NCBI RefSeq assembly: GCF_030052815.1
Contig: NW_026614695.1
Span: 1,238,256 to 1,302,255, forward strand
DNA length: 64,000 bases
Origin: Hevea brasiliensis
Lineage: Eukaryota; Streptophyta; Magnoliopsida; Malpighiales; Euphorbiaceae
Direction: 5' to 3'
Shown: one piece after another, positions 20,742 through 33,260 of the stretch
How the letters are laid out: each line of letters begins with the position of its first letter
Position numbering within the stretch: position 1 is the first letter of the stretch
Made by a program: the position numbers and the translations under genes
The notes under the pieces: generated by a model
Told to the model about the DNA's origin: nothing
Seen by the model: the letters and a program-made list of their open reading frames with translations, nothing else
Database searches by the model: none

Positions 20742-22831
20742 TGAAGAAGCAGAAGCATGTTGATTAGTTCATTAGAGCATTGAATTTCAAAAAATTTTCT
20801 TCTAGGATTACATGCATCATACCACATCTCTTATATGCCTAATTAATTTTAATGCTCAATTGCATATTAAAACACTTTTAATATGTATTAGGATCTATGT
20901 TTTCCATTCAAGATTGTGAATTAACAAATTAATTCATTTAAACCCTAGTTTAAAAGAGAAGTTAGAGCACTAACCTCTTTGATGCACTATGGATGTAATT
21001 GGCACCTTTAGGAAGCATCTAGGACCCCAAGTGTTGTCCCTCTAGCTTGTCCACACCAAGATCATCAATGTGCAGCCCCTGATTTGCTTCTCAAGTCTTT
21101 GCTAACCAATTATAAATTGGGTTCTTACCTTTAGAGAGGTTGTATGTGTGTATAGGACACTAGAAACAATTTCTAGCAATTTTAATTCAAAGAAATTTGG
21201 GCAATTCTCTTTGAATTGATAAGAAAAGATGAAGAAAGGAGAGGAAGAAAGAGGTGCTGCCACCTTGAGGAAGAGAGAATGTTGTGTTTTGTTCTTTTTC
21301 TTTTCCCTTTTATAATTAGGTCATTAAGTCACCTAAACCCTATGCCACATGTCACCACCACATTGCATCTTATTTTTAATTGACCTAATCACATTAAGCT
21401 AAGTGTCAAAGCTAGACTTAATCTTGACTTTGATCACCTTGCATGATAAGAAGACAAATGGCAAACTTATATGATGCCATGTGTCACCATCTCATGGTGC
21501 CACATGTCACCATGTGAAATGACCAAATTACCCTTATATTGTAATTTTGAGTTCTCAACCCAAAATCATTATTTCTCCTCTTCTAATCAATTTATATCAA
21601 ATATAGATCAATTAATTAATCTCCATTAATTAATTTCTCACAATTAAATTCATATTTAAACACTTTAAATATAAATTTAACTTATACTATACATCCAATA
21701 ACCTAGATTTGGTTTCAAGTCATGCTAGGGACTTTGCAATCTTATTGCAAACCAAACCTATTTAATTAATCAATTAAATCACATTTTACTTGGTAATTTT
21801 CTTGTGTATGTGTGTGACTCACTAGGCTCATCATTAATTGACAATGAGATATGATATTAACTCTTAATATCATCAGAACTCTTTCTTATCATAAATGATT
21901 TTTCTAAATCATTTTAGGCATCTCATAGGATATGGTTGACACCTAGCATAACGTGCCATGGCTACCCAATCAGTAACAAGGAATACCTTAAATGAACCTT
22001 TAATCATATGTTACCATGCACTAGAATCTCTTTGTTACAAAATCCCAATTCGAGCTGGAGTCATGGTTTATGTCAAACCCCATTTGCTATGAATATTATG
22101 TTCTCTTTTAATTCCAGTTCTTGATTAATTAGATTTTCTTGTCAGAAACTCTTTTCTGACTAAATCTGTCTATCCTGGCCAGGAACTTGAAACATCAAGA
22201 ACAATTAAATGAACATAGGATTTTATCCCTATTTACTTAGGGTAACAAATTCCATCTTGATCAACACCTATCTCTATATATAACTAGTAGGAGCCAACAC
22301 ATGCCCATATACCCATACACAGTATAAGTATGAAAGCAGTATCCAACTCAAACCACCTATATACAAGATAACTGTGTTATCTCAGGTTTAAAGATTATAT
22401 GCATTGATATGATATATGATAATGCATTGACAAGAGTAAACTCCATGTGCTTGTCATATGCGTCACTAGTTCGGCCTACTTATCATGTATAAGTGCTTAT
22501 CATGTTTGTTATATGGCATGAGACTCACCATTCCATCTTATTTGCATCTCATATAAATACTTTAGGAACAAACATGATTATAATCTTTTTGGATAAGTCA
22601 TGTCCTATGTGAAGTATCCTCAATTGTGAACCAATTTATGATACTTTGTGCTAGAAACACTGTCACTCATATTCTTAACAACTTAAGAATATAATTTTTA
22701 ACAAAATATCAATGGACCTTTTCTATTACACATAAATACATTATGTAAACGGAAAAGTGAAATTGCCTATTATTAATAAAATATGTACAAGATACATACA
22801 AAATGATATGCTCTAGGGCATACTACTAACA
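20742..22831 (-). repeat. 5' LTR of copia element 2
   Basis: 2090 bp aligning with 13355-15464. In element orientation it starts TGTTAGTAGTATGCCC and ends CTTCTTCA, next to the PBS. By eye the pair differs by several percent, so this insertion is older than copia element 1. Confidence 0.93.
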
Positions 22832-22836
22832 GGTAA
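22832..22836. repeat. Target-site duplication (right) of copia element 2
   Basis: GGTAA, identical to 13350-13354. Confidence 0.85.
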
Positions 22837-24150
22837 ACAAGATGAAATGAAAGGCAAGATTAAAGAGCTAGAATAGGACCACATTAGTGAGAACAAAAAT
22901 AAGGTAGGATCTAAAAGTGCAAGTCTTATATCAAGTTGTAGTTTTGGCAGTGACAAGGGCCACAAACAGAGTTAAGAGTTACAGGTTATAGATCAGACTC
23001 TGTCTATTCCCTATTTCCAAGGTGGAGCTAGTAGTAATAGGACAAGATACCTTTGACTTATTGACAGTATGAGGAAAGTTAGGCGAGGAAGGCAACTGGA
23101 GCGAGTAGTAGCTAAAGGGTATATAATAGAGTTCTGAACTATCTTATGAGGCAGAGAAAAGAGGTTAGTAAGTAGTAAGTTGAATAAAAGTCAATCTAAT
23201 AGATCAAATAGGCATGATGAGAGAAAAGAATAATGGATAATGACACAGAGGCTTTAGGTTAGGCTATAAAGATAGTGAGAAGGTAGTTACAGGTTCATTA
23301 TGAGTGTTAGGAAATGTCTTCAGTTTGACCAATAGAGTCACTTTGTAGTAAAGCAATAAATGATAGAACAACAATAGGGGTAGAATAGGAAGACATATAT
23401 AGGTGGTTATAAGTCACTAGGAAGTACAAGGATTAGAATAATGGCTGCAAGTAAAGGTGGATTTAGTACTAGAAAAATCTATTAGTAAGAGATATCTTCC
23501 AGAATATAGCTAAAGTCAGGGGCTCAATACGAATAATGATAGGTATGAAATATAAATGGAGTATAAGCAAAGATAATAAATTATAAAATGATATGTCAGG
23601 CAGGACAGTTGTAAAGAGAACTAATATCTTATGAAAAGAATACAATAGTTGTAAATGACACAGAGGATTGTTGCAACTAATATCTTATGAAAAGAATATA
23701 ATAGTTGTAAAGAGAACATGAAATTTAAAAAGGGAGATAAAGAGAAATGGCTAAACATGAGGATGACGTTTGGAAAACTATAGGCAATAAATGTGGCTAT
23801 GTATAGGAGAATGAATGCGTAAGTTATCTTGTAAGGAATTATGGCAGAACATATGTTCACCACTAACCTATTAATTTAGATGGAACTTACAGGTTCAAGG
23901 GGCCCTATCTAACTATGATGAGCAATTTTCTACAAAGGGTAGTAGGAAATAATAATGTTCTGATGGTCGAGTTGGGGAAGGAGGTATAGGAAGATTCTCC
24001 ATGGTGAATTGCATGTGTTGCATAATAGGAATAGCAGGTTTGTACCGTAGTGTTATATAACATAAAAGGCATGCTGGTAGGAGCCAATCGCAAGGTCGAA
24101 ATTCCAAAAGTAATGAAACTAGCAATCAAGCTAGAAACCAATAAAGTGAA
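22837..24150 (+). mobile_element. Non-coding interior of element G, right part
   Basis: Continues the collinear match to element B after the copia insertion: CTCTGTCTATTCCC (22990 / 44330), GGCAACTGGAGCGAG (23091 / 44425), GTAGTAAGTTGAATAAAAG (23173 / 44502) and GATAGAACAACAATA (23354 / 44673). No protein motif is legible. The 3' LTR of G is not present; the sequence passes into repeat R near 24150. Confidence 0.5.
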
Positions 24151-24232
24151 GTGTTGACTTTAAGTGGATAGTAATGGGACCTAGTTGTAAGGTTTTTGTT
24201 GTGCAAAATCTCGCTAGTATATGGATTATTAA
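24151..24232 (+). repeat. Possible left end of dispersed repeat R, copy 1
   Basis: Short stretch ending CGCTAGTATATGGATTATTAA. It resembles the lead-in of R copy 2 (GTGCATAGATCATTAA near 35090-35111), and R continues after element T. Assignment is tentative. Confidence 0.35.
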
Positions 24233-24560
24233 TGATATAATACTATCCTAAAATACAAAGTCCTAATTCAATATAAACATTATCGTATCCCACCTTATTA
24301 GGGATTACAAATCCTACTCTAATTGGACTTCCTCCAAAATATGAATCTTATCTCAATACTAAATCCTACTATAAACAAAAGTATACTTTATGCCTATATA
24401 AGGGGTTGAAGCCTCCATAGTCAGGTACACCATTCTACTTAGTTAATTCTATATTCTACTAGGTTTCAATTACTGACCTAAGCATTAGAGAGGTCGCCCA
24501 AAGGAGCCTACCCAGTGTTCTCTGGTCCATATCTGTAGGAAATGTCTAATAACAACATCA
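24233..24560 (+). repeat. 5' LTR of element T
   Basis: 328 bp, TGATATAATACT...AACATCA, matching 32663-33005 over its length. Contains a TATATAA box at 24395-24401. Confidence 0.85.
24395..24401 (+). promoter_or_regulatory. TATA box in T 5' LTR
   Basis: CCTATATAAGGGG, conserved in the 3' LTR at 32824-32830. Its conservation in two otherwise diverged LTRs supports a core promoter. Confidence 0.55.
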
Positions 24561-24561
24561 G

Positions 24562-24577
24562 TGGCGTCATCTGTGGG
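24562..24577 (+). other. PBS of element T
   Basis: TGGCGTCATCTGTGGG, one base after the LTR end. It matches the common plant Gypsy leader TGGCGCCGTCTGTGGG with two changes. Confidence 0.7.
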
Positions 24578-27110
24578 AAAGATCAACAAAAAAAAGTTGT
24601 GTCTCTCCCTCATACTTTTCATGTTCTGAATTTAGATGAAAGAAGAAATCATTGTTTGAAAGATGAAAAAGTGGATGGTTTGTGGTTTACAACAACCCAA
24701 CCAATTTTATTTTATTTTATTTTATTTATTTTATTTTTTATTTTTTGTTATCATTCAACAAATTCCCAAGGGAAATTTGAGGTAACCCACCTTAAATTAT
24801 TTTCTTGTTGTTGCATCTTGTAACACACTTAAAAGGCCATGGTTATTTGTAAGATCTAAATAAAATATTTTGATCAAGAGGGATCTATTTTAAATTTTTT
24901 GGGTAGACAAGCTCGTAATTGAAGCAAGTCATTTTCGACTAATGATTTGACTAAGCACTCAGAGAGTCTGAGCAAGGGACAACCAAGATGGTTGTGGTTG
25001 CCCTGTCCTTTGAACACATAGAGCCGTCTCTACATAGGCAAAGAAAAAAAAGAACTTGTATATTTTAAACCTTGGTTTTGTAAATTAATTGCAAAATGCC
25101 ACGTTCTTATTGAGATTAAAATGACTTGTGATTCTTTGCCAAAATTACAAAAAGAAAACCAGTTTCTCCATCACACAAAGAGCTCTTGATTTAGCTAAAA
25201 TGACAAAAAAGGCCATTGTATTTTGCTTCAGTAAAGTGGTTTTCAATTTTGATTATAATTACAATAAAGTTGGCCATAGTTGGTCTGTGAAAAAAACAAG
25301 TTACACTACCAAGTTTTAATGGCCATGTTTTTGTTTTATTCACAACAAATTATACCATAGATTTTCTCTCAAAAGGGCCTTCATTTTGTTAATTATTCTC
25401 AAGAGGCCACCTGTCAACTGTTACACAAATTTTATTGGAAGTAAGTCAAATTGCCACCACATAGAATTTTAGTTATTTTTGATCTTATTTCCAAAGATGC
25501 TATACTTGTTAAAATTTTGGCATTATCTATTTGCCACCATTAATGGCTTATTGGCATTTACAGGAATTGTCGGGGCTATTTGGCTAGAAACAGGCCATTT
25601 TACAACAATGCAATAGAATTGATTTTTCTCTATTTTACCATTATGCCATCTTTCTTTTATGAGAAAAATGGCTTTTTGGTTAAAACTACATAATATGCAA
25701 CTACGCATATACGCCAACTATTTTATTTAAAAATTACAAGTTTGCCGTTAATAGCTCTTTTCTAAATCATTCTCCACTCTCTTTAACCTAGTGTATAATT
25801 ACAGAATTTTACTTGGCTAAAAGCTAATTTCAATTTTATTTTAAGTAAAATAAAATTGTGAAGTCAATTTTAGTCCAATTGACACTTAAATTAAAGGTAT
25901 TAAATTGTATACCAATTCTAGAAAATTATTAGAATTGACGAAAAGCTATTGTAAAAATTTAATTGAATTAAATTATTTGGTTCAATATTATCATTAATGA
26001 TAAATAACTAGTTATGGGTATATACCTTATTTTAGAGTTTATTAAAATTAAAAAAATACCATTGTTGTTTTGCTTAAATAATAAAATCCATGGGTTACAT
26101 TAGTTACCATGAGCGTCAGAGTGGCCTCTATTTTTCAAGCTTAATTACCGTCATCTGATCGAGAAGGGCCTTCTCTTTTATGCTTAAAATCACAAAGCTG
26201 CCACCATATGTAAGATTCTCCTCATAGTTAAATGTTGTGCCATTGTGAAAAATTGTATGGTATTTTGAAATTAACTTATGCCACGCTTACCATGATCCTG
26301 TGCCTGACAACATTATGTCACTATTTTTATTTTTTTATTTCAAAATTGCCATCTCTTGTCAACGAAGAGTTTGTTTTATTTAAAGTGACATTTGAATTCT
26401 CAGTTCTTAATAGCTCTTATTTTTAAGCAAAATTACAAATGTTCCATCACACGTGCTGTATTATTTCTTTGGCAAAATTTACAAAATTGCCATTCTAGAT
26501 TTCATGGTAGGGAAACACTTACTGTTGCCCAAATTTAAAAGAAAGGGCCAGTACATGGCCTGAATGAAAATGTTGCAATATTTACGATTTGGCTACTATA
26601 CAAGTGTTATTGCTATTAAAATTCCCCCGTATCAAAATTGTCCATGGTCTTTCCATATCAACTTCATTGTCACATGATGCTATTCTTTTTCAATTATATA
26701 CTCATTCTAAGAATTAATTTCTAAAATTAATCAAAGGAAATTTATACAAGCCTGATTAAATTAATATTATTTTATGGAGACATAAATTTATATGCTTCAA
26801 TATTGTCTTTGAGCTTAAATTTGACTTTTTCTAATGTTATAAGCTTTAGCGTCTAAATTAAATTTATTCTATATACATGAATATGGATGTATAAATATTT
26901 TACTTCCAAGTCTTCCATAAGTATGAAGATCAATCAAGACCAAAGCCTTGAAATGTGAAATACACTTGACGCATTACATTATTTATTATTCAACAATGTT
27001 TGCACAAGTATTATTTTTGCAGAAAATCTCCAAGAGCCACAATGCCCATGAAAGAGCTAATAGTTGTAAAGAATCAAGGTGTTTATATTCTTGCAAAGAA
27101 TTTAAGGCAT
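24578..27110 (+). other. Non-coding interior of element T
   Basis: No protein similarity in any frame. A motif close to AAAATTACAAAATTGCCA recurs many times with different spacing (for example near 25090, 25200, 25265, 25440, 26055, 26450 and 26480), giving a degenerate repetitive texture. This fits a LARD-like filler interior. Confidence 0.5.
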
Positions 27111-27325
27111 TTATCCACCTGTAAAGAGACTAAGGCATAAGTCCACCCAAAGAGGTGTTGACAAACCACTTACGGGCACAAGTCCACTTAAAGAAGTGTC
27201 GATAAGCCATCCAAGGCATAAGGCCTTCCAAAAAGGCATCAACAAGCCATCCAAGGCACAAGTCCACTCAAAGAGGCATCAACAAGCCATCCAAGTAAGA
27301 AGTCCACCTAAAGAGGTGTCAACAA
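27111..27325 (+). repeat. 40-bp minisatellite of element T, left part
   Basis: About five imperfect copies of a 40-bp unit, CAAGCCATCCAAGGCACAAG followed by TCCACTCAAAGAGGCATCAA. The array is split by solo LTR E and resumes at 31779. Confidence 0.85.
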
Positions 27326-27506
27326 TGTAACATCCTCATTTTCGTAGTCCGTACATTCTACTGTTTCGATGGCTAATGTCTGCCCCGGAAAGTCGGAATG
27401 TCTGGAACTACACTTCGGTGATAATGAACAGACATATAATAATGAAATAAATAAGAAGAAAATGCAAGAAAAATCAAAGACAAATGAAAGAGAGAAAATG
27501 AAGCTA

Positions 27507-27541
27507 AGTTAAACGAGCCGGCACCACAGCGATGGGTGACC
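27507..27541 (+). promoter_or_regulatory. 5S-rRNA-like internal control region in LTR E
   Basis: AGTTAAACGAGCC then GATGGGTGACC and a G/A-rich tail, matching box A and box C of plant 5S rRNA genes with a spacer 8 bases shorter. It lies 181 nt from the LTR start; the block recurs at 170-173 nt in the five other plus-strand LTR starts. Confidence 0.55.
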
Positions 27542-29020
27542 GCACAGGAAAGGCTGTTGCTGACCCCAGGACCGCGGGGAACCCTCGGAATTTAATTTTG
27601 AGACATAGATAAAGGTTTATTGAAATGTAATTGACACTAGAAATATCAAAGAAAAATTAATAAATTAGTACAAAGAAAAATGAAAAATCGAGAAACAGAC
27701 AAAAATCAGTGTTACCGAAAAATCGAGAATATAACCCGAAGTAGGGTATTTTGGTCATTTGACACCTAGGGTTGCCTTTGACCTCAATGTCCATTAAAAA
27801 TAAATGATATTACACTTTAGAAATATCATGAAAAATTAAATTGTGATACAATATGTAAATAGTAAAAGAATGGAGCCAAATGAGCAAATAAGGAAACTTT
27901 AACTAATTAAACATTAAAATCCAAGTTAGTGCTCCACTAACTCTTAATTTGGGACACTTAAATATTCCTTTGGGACAGCAGAACCATCATCTTCCACCTT
28001 GAGAAATAACCAGCCAAGAGAAATGGAGTTCACCATGGACGCCCCACATGCAACCTCCATGGGTGCATGATCAAGCCACCATTTCTACTTAGTTTCTTCA
28101 TCAAAGCTTGCACACACACCTTGGGCAGTATGTTGGAAGCAAAAAGAAGAGGATTTGATGAAGTTTTGGTGAAGCTCAAAAAAGGTTAGTGCTAGTTTTT
28201 CATCCCTTGCTTCATTAAAGTTTGTATTAAGGTTGAGATGAGTTGGATGGTGAAGAAATTTGAAGGATTTGATGAGTTATTGATATATTCAATTTTGGAC
28301 AGCCATGAAAGTTTATTGTAGTTGAGTTTTTCTTACCTATAATGGATGAAAATTAAGGTTGAATAACTTAAATGGAGGAAGTAGTAAGTTAAAATCTAAG
28401 TATGTGCATGTAGTGCTTGAATTAAGGGTGTGTAATGGAACCTTAATGCTTTGGGCAAACTGCCATGTTTGGCAGCCTATTAAACCATGAATTTGTGTGT
28501 GAATATGTAGTTTATTAATGAAATATGCTAGTATTAAATTGTGGGCAGTATGTGTAAGTGATATTGAAGTATGATTATGTTGAAGTGTATGTGCAATATT
28601 GACATTGAGATATGTTGAATTTTGGTGGAAGTGAACGTTGAACTTAATGGTGAATTGTGTGCATTGAGCACTTGAATATTCTACCCAAAATTGTTGCTAG
28701 AATTGTGTACCATATATATATGGAAGTGTCATTGATTGAATATTGAAGTAATGAGGAGGAGAAGGAATATTAAATTGGAAGTGTATGTGTTTTGTGCAGG
28801 TTGTGTATTGATGGCAGTACCTAAATTAGGTCATAAGTGTCAAACTGTAAACCCAATTGGTATGAGGCCAATGGGGGGTGAAATTAGACACCAAATAGGC
28901 CAACTTTCATGTAGAAATGTTGCCAAAATTCTGCCTAGAAACAGACCTTAAAAATGACCAAATCCGGATTAGCAACCTTCCAACCCAGATTTTTGACCAT
29001 ATGAACAGTAGTCATTAGGA

Positions 29021-30240
29021 TGACCATAACTCACTCAAAACAAGTTCAATTGACCTGAAATTTTTACCATGAATAGTTTAGACATAGATCTACAATTCTT
29101 ATGAAGACACCAAAGCCCACAAATGGCCAGAACCAATTCAAATAGCTTGCACAAGTTCAGGTACCAAAACTGCTAGAACTAAAACTGACCAAATTTTGCA
29201 CTAAAGGTGCAATCTGTCCTGCTTTAGTAAATTGACCATATCTTGGTCTATACAACTTAGAATGACCTGAAATTTTGCCCCGAGTGCAATAAGACATAGA
29301 GTTACAATTCTTATGAAGACACTAAAACCCAAAAATGGCCAGAACCAAGTCAAATAGCTTGTACAAGTTCAGGTACCAAAACTGGCCGAACCAAAAGTGA
29401 CCTAAGCCTACTATTTTAGTGCATTCTGTCCAGCATTGGTAAATTGACCATATCTTGGTCTACACAACTCAGAATGACCTGAAATTTTGCCCCTCGTGCA
29501 ATAAGACATAGACCTACAAGTTTGTAGTTTGGACCAAAACCCAAAAACCGAGGGAACTAGGTCGTCCGGCTAGGTCAAATAGTACACCGAAATCCGGTAA
29601 ATTGCAATAAACTTGGAAATGAAATTGGTAACATATCCCAACACTAAAGGGCTATAAAATGTGACATATTGGTAACATTAGAATTGACTCACATAGAGTG
29701 CATCAAGGGTCAACATTATAGGTTGACTAATGAAATGAATTGAAGGGAATAGTACCAAGAGAAATAGGACTTTAAGCTAGACAAATCTAGCACACAAAAA
29801 TTGAAAAATTGACTAAATTTTGCACTAAATGTGCAATCTGTCCAGCTTTAGTAAATTGACCATATCTTAGTCTATACAACTTAGAATGACCTGAAATTTT
29901 GCCCTGAGTGCAATAAGACATAGAGTTACAATTCTTATGAAGACACCAAAACCCAGAAATGGCCAGAACCAAGTCAAATAGCTTGCACAAGTTCAGGTAC
30001 CAAAACTGCCAGAACTAAAAATGACCAAATTTTGCACTAAAGGTGCAATCTGTCCAGCTTTAGTAAATTGACCATATCTTGGTCTATACAACTGAGAATG
30101 ACCTGAAATTTTGTACAGAGTGCAATAAGACATAGAGCTACAATTTTTCTTGTTTGACCAAAAGCTAAAAATCAAGAGAAATAGGACTTTAAGCTAGACC
30201 AATCTAGCACACAAAAATTGAGAATTTGACATTTACATAC
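29021..30240 (+). repeat. 212-bp tandem modules inside LTR E
   Basis: The block TGACCATA(A/T)CT recurs at 29021, 29233, 29445, 29857 and 30069, steps of 212, 212, 412 and 212 bases. Each unit also holds GACCTGAAATTTT, AAGACATAGA.CTACAA and ATGGCCAGAACCAA. A larger duplication repeats AGAGAAATAGGACTTTAAGC at about 29758 and 30174. Confidence 0.85.
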
Positions 30241-31127
30241 AATGATGCTTGAAGCAATTTGGCAATGAATGCCAACTTGTAAAAATGGTAAATTGCACTA
30301 TATTGGCAGCATATTGAAATGCAAATTGTGACATGTTGATACTAGAATCAACTTATCCATGATGTATAAAAAGGTCAATATTTTCATTGACCAGTGAATT
30401 GTGTAATGACCAGTAAACCCTGAAAATAAAGAAATAAATATTTAATCTTGTAATATGCCCTAGTTTGCCTAGTTGACTAGTTTGGATAGGTTGGCATGCC
30501 AATAGGATTCTGACAGCTGTTCTGTAAATGACTTTATGTCATACTGTGTTTTATGGCTTATTATGCCATACTATGATTTTAATAGCCTATGGCTATACAG
30601 TTTGTGTTATTATACTCGGCTTAATGCCTGATTGATTATATGGCTTTTTAGCCACACTGTTTGCACACCGGGAGATACTTTGTGACCGATGGTGTGACGG
30701 CCCGAGGTACTAGGTACCTAGTGCTAGTATATCCGTTTATCTAGTCTGGTCATTATAGGCTATATGGCGATCATTTAAAACATTATTCAATTCAGGAATC
30801 TAAGTTAAGTTAAGTATAATGAAATTTCAGTACAATTAAATTAAGTATTGAATGAAGGAGTAAAAGAGATTAGCAAAAGAAACATAACAAGAATATAAAT
30901 TGCAGAACCGTAGAGACTTGAAATACAATACAGTTAGAATAATTTGTATACTGGGTAGTATTACTGAAAAGTTATAAACTAAGCACTTCCAAAGAGGAAC
31001 AAACTAGTATATAAGATCGTTGGTACTAGAAATACCATACCAAATAAAATTGATTCTCGAGTATTCGAATTATGATTTATTTCTTTCTTTATTTGTATAT
31101 ATTATTTCTTGTTATACTATTGCACCA

Positions 31128-31145
31128 CTAAGCAGAAATGCTTAG
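31128..31145 (+). other. Stem-loop in LTR E
   Basis: CTAAGC / GCTTAG with loop AGAAAT, directly after GCACCA. The same position in the other LTRs forms a stem from different bases. Confidence 0.6.
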
Positions 31146-31778
31146 CGCGATGGAATTGCTTCCTCACGCAAGTACTGAAGGTAAAACCAGAGATCACAAC
31201 CGAGATTTTGGAGTCCAGATCTGCAGAAGTGTCAGAAGAGTTCAAGATTGTCACCTCCTCAGCAATGCATGTAGATAGGGCTCATAATTATACATGTTAT
31301 GTATTTTGTTCATTCTAAGTATATTGTAATTTCATTTGTATATCCTGTACTTGATAAATTTATGTACTTAATTGGAAAATTATATAAGTTAATTAAATGT
31401 AAGAATTCTGATGTCTGAATTGATTGTCTAATCATAATGATTCTGAATGAGATTGAGTTTAAGAAATTTTGAGAAACTGATGAGATATTATTGAGATAAA
31501 TTGAGCTATGAATTTGAATATGTTGTGAATTGTCTTTGGCAGGTTCAGAAGAACTGTTAGTCCAAATTACAGCCGACACTTTGTCGGATTATCGTTAAAA
31601 TTTTTGAAATTTCCAAATTAGTTAGATTTTGATAAAAGTAAAAATAGCCTAAACCTTAAATAAAGTTTTTGAATAAATAAATCAAGAACTGTAATGAAAT
31701 CAGATAAGATCAGGTGCTCCAGCACTCCGTGTAACACACTTTGCTTGGTTACACTATAGATGGGTGAGAGGTGTTACA

Positions 31779-32420
31779 AACAAACCCACCTAAAGCACAA
31801 GTTTGCTCAAAAAGGCATTGACAAGTCATCCAAGGCATAAGTCCACCCAAAGAGGTGTCGACAAGCCATCCAAGGCACAAGTTCATCCGAAGAGGCATCG
31901 ACAAGCCACATAAGGAATAAGTCTACCTAAAAAAGTGTCAACAAACCAACCTAAGGCACAAGTTCACCTAAAAAGGCATCGACAAGTGATCCAAGGCATA
32001 AGTCTGCCCAAAGAAGCATTGACAAGCCATCCAAGGAATAAGTCCACCTAAAGATGCATTGACAAATTATCCAAGAAATAAGTCCACCCAAAGAGGCATT
32101 AACAAGCCCCCCCAATGCTTAAGTCGACCTAAAGTGGCATAAACAAAGCCATCTAAAGCATAAGCTTTCCAAGTGGCGTAGATAGCCACCCAAGGCACAA
32201 GTCTACCCAAGAGGCATCGATAAGACATCCAAGGTATAAGTCTGCCCAAAAAGGAGTCTATAAGCCACCTAAGGCATCAGTTTGCCTTCAAGGCATCAAA
32301 CAAACCACTTAACATGGCATAAGTCTACCTAAAAAGGCATCAACATGTCACCCAAGGCATAAGTCCACTATCACGGCATCAAATAAGCCACTTAACATGG
32401 AAAAAGTCTACCGCGTCAAG
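31779..32420 (+). repeat. 40-bp minisatellite of element T, right part
   Basis: About fifteen further imperfect copies of the 40-bp unit (core AAGTCCACCCAAAGAGGCAT). Drift increases toward the right end. Confidence 0.85.
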
Positions 32421-32649
32421 GTGTTAGAATGCCCAACCATAAAAGCAATGGTCCACTACTTTAATATTTTCAAGGCAATAATCTATCACCTATTAAGGTA
32501 ATAGTATGCCAATAAAAGAAATTTTAAGGTGATAGTTTGCCCTAAATTTTAAAGTAATGGTTCACCCAAAAATCTTAAAATGTTTTATAACATGGTCAGA
32601 GCTCTATCATTTAACCACTATTTGACAACAAACCTAAAGATTCATACTT
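32421..32649 (+). other. Element T, sequence between minisatellite and PPT
   Basis: No motif seen beyond short repeats of AAGGTAATAGT(A/T)TGCC-like sequence. Confidence 0.4.
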
Positions 32650-32662
32650 AAGAGGGGACTAA
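32650..32662 (+). other. PPT of element T
   Basis: AAGAGGGGACTAA directly before the 3' LTR TG. Confidence 0.75.
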
Positions 32663-33005
32663 TGATGCAGTACCACCCCAAAATACTAGAGTTCTAATCC
32701 AATATAAATATTATAATGTCCCACCTTACTAGGGATTATGAATCCCACTCTAATTGGACTTCCTCCAAAATAGAATCTTATCTCATACCAAATCTTACTC
32801 CAAACAAGAGTATACTTGATGCCTATATAAGGGGCTCAAGCCTCCATAGTCAGGTATACTATTCTATTTAGTTAATTTTATATTCTACTTAGTTCCAATT
32901 ACTGACTTAAGCATCAGATAGGTTGCCCAAAGCAACCCACCCGGGTGTTCTCTCTTGTCTTGCAAGTCCATATCCATAGGAAAAAAAAATCTAAGAATAA
33001 CATCA
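32663..33005 (+). repeat. 3' LTR of element T
   Basis: 343 bp, TGATGCAGTACC...AACATCA; matches 24233-24560 with many substitutions and a longer A run near the end, so T is old. Confidence 0.85.
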
Positions 33006-33260
33006 TTTAACAAGTAATAAAGTGATGAGTGAGTATCATTCCTACGAGGACCTTGTTGAGTATTGAACTAAAAAGCAATTACAATTATTTAGATGACCGA
33101 ATTGAAGAGAAATAATGATTAAATTTAAAATAAAAGAAATAAAATGTAAAGCAATCAACTAAACTTGAATATCAATTAATAAAAGCATTTCAGAGCTAGG
33201 GTTTCACATTTCAATCAATTATAGACCTAATTCAATTCATTTAATAAATGAGAAATTAAT
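33006..33260. repeat. Dispersed repeat R, copy 1 (after element T)
   Basis: TTTAACAAGTAATAAAGTGATGAG...AATCAATTATAG matches 35107-35354 collinearly over about 245 bp, including GTATCATTCCTAC and AGAGAAATAATGATTAAAT. Unclassified family; an LTR pair around 33.26-35.1 kb is possible. Confidence 0.65.

Larger units (their letters stand above)
13355..22831 (-). mobile_element. Long-LTR Ty1/copia retrotransposon, decayed
   Basis: 9477-bp element on the minus strand with about 2.1-kb LTRs, tRNA-Met-type PBS, copia domain order and a PPT. Ends are canonical TG...CA (plus-strand TGAAGG...CTAACA). The coding region is broken into many short frames by stops and indels, and the protease active-site region and the zinc-knuckle C-half are missing. 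It lies inside element G, whose sequence continues on both sides. The long LTRs would suit a Tork/Angela-like lineage, but that is a guess. Confidence 0.93.
27326..31778 (+). mobile_element. Solo LTR E (4.45 kb) of the long-LTR chromovirus family, type I
   Basis: Ends TGTAACATCC...GGTGTTACA with TSD AACAA at 27321-27325 and 31779-31783. No PBS, PPT or coding sequence is inside, and it aligns with D, A, B and C along its length, so it is a single LTR left by recombination. It carries the 5S-like block (27507-27541), donor-like site (28185), 212-bp modules (29021-30180), the stem-loop (31128-31145) and an acceptor-like site (31541). Confidence 0.85.
24233..33005 (+). mobile_element. Element T: non-autonomous short-LTR retrotransposon
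   Basis: Paired LTRs (24233-24560, 32663-33005), a PBS-like TGGCGTCATCTGTGGG right after the 5' LTR, and a PPT before the 3' LTR. The TSD is ATTAA (24228-24232) against TTTAA (33006-33010), one mismatch. Excluding solo LTR E, the interior is only about 3.6 kb and encodes no gag or pol, so T must borrow enzymes. The PBS class (TGGCGCCGTCTGTGGG-like) and the minisatellite before the 3' LTR recall Tat-type Gypsy elements. Confidence 0.8.

Noticed and set aside
28185..28799. Intron of a host gene
   Set aside because: The same donor-like and acceptor-like sites recur in every LTR copy and no flanking coding exon is seen.
28736..28951. Small open frames within the long LTRs as host genes
   Set aside because: They are not conserved between LTR copies, have no domains, and sit in sequence explained by LTR alignment.
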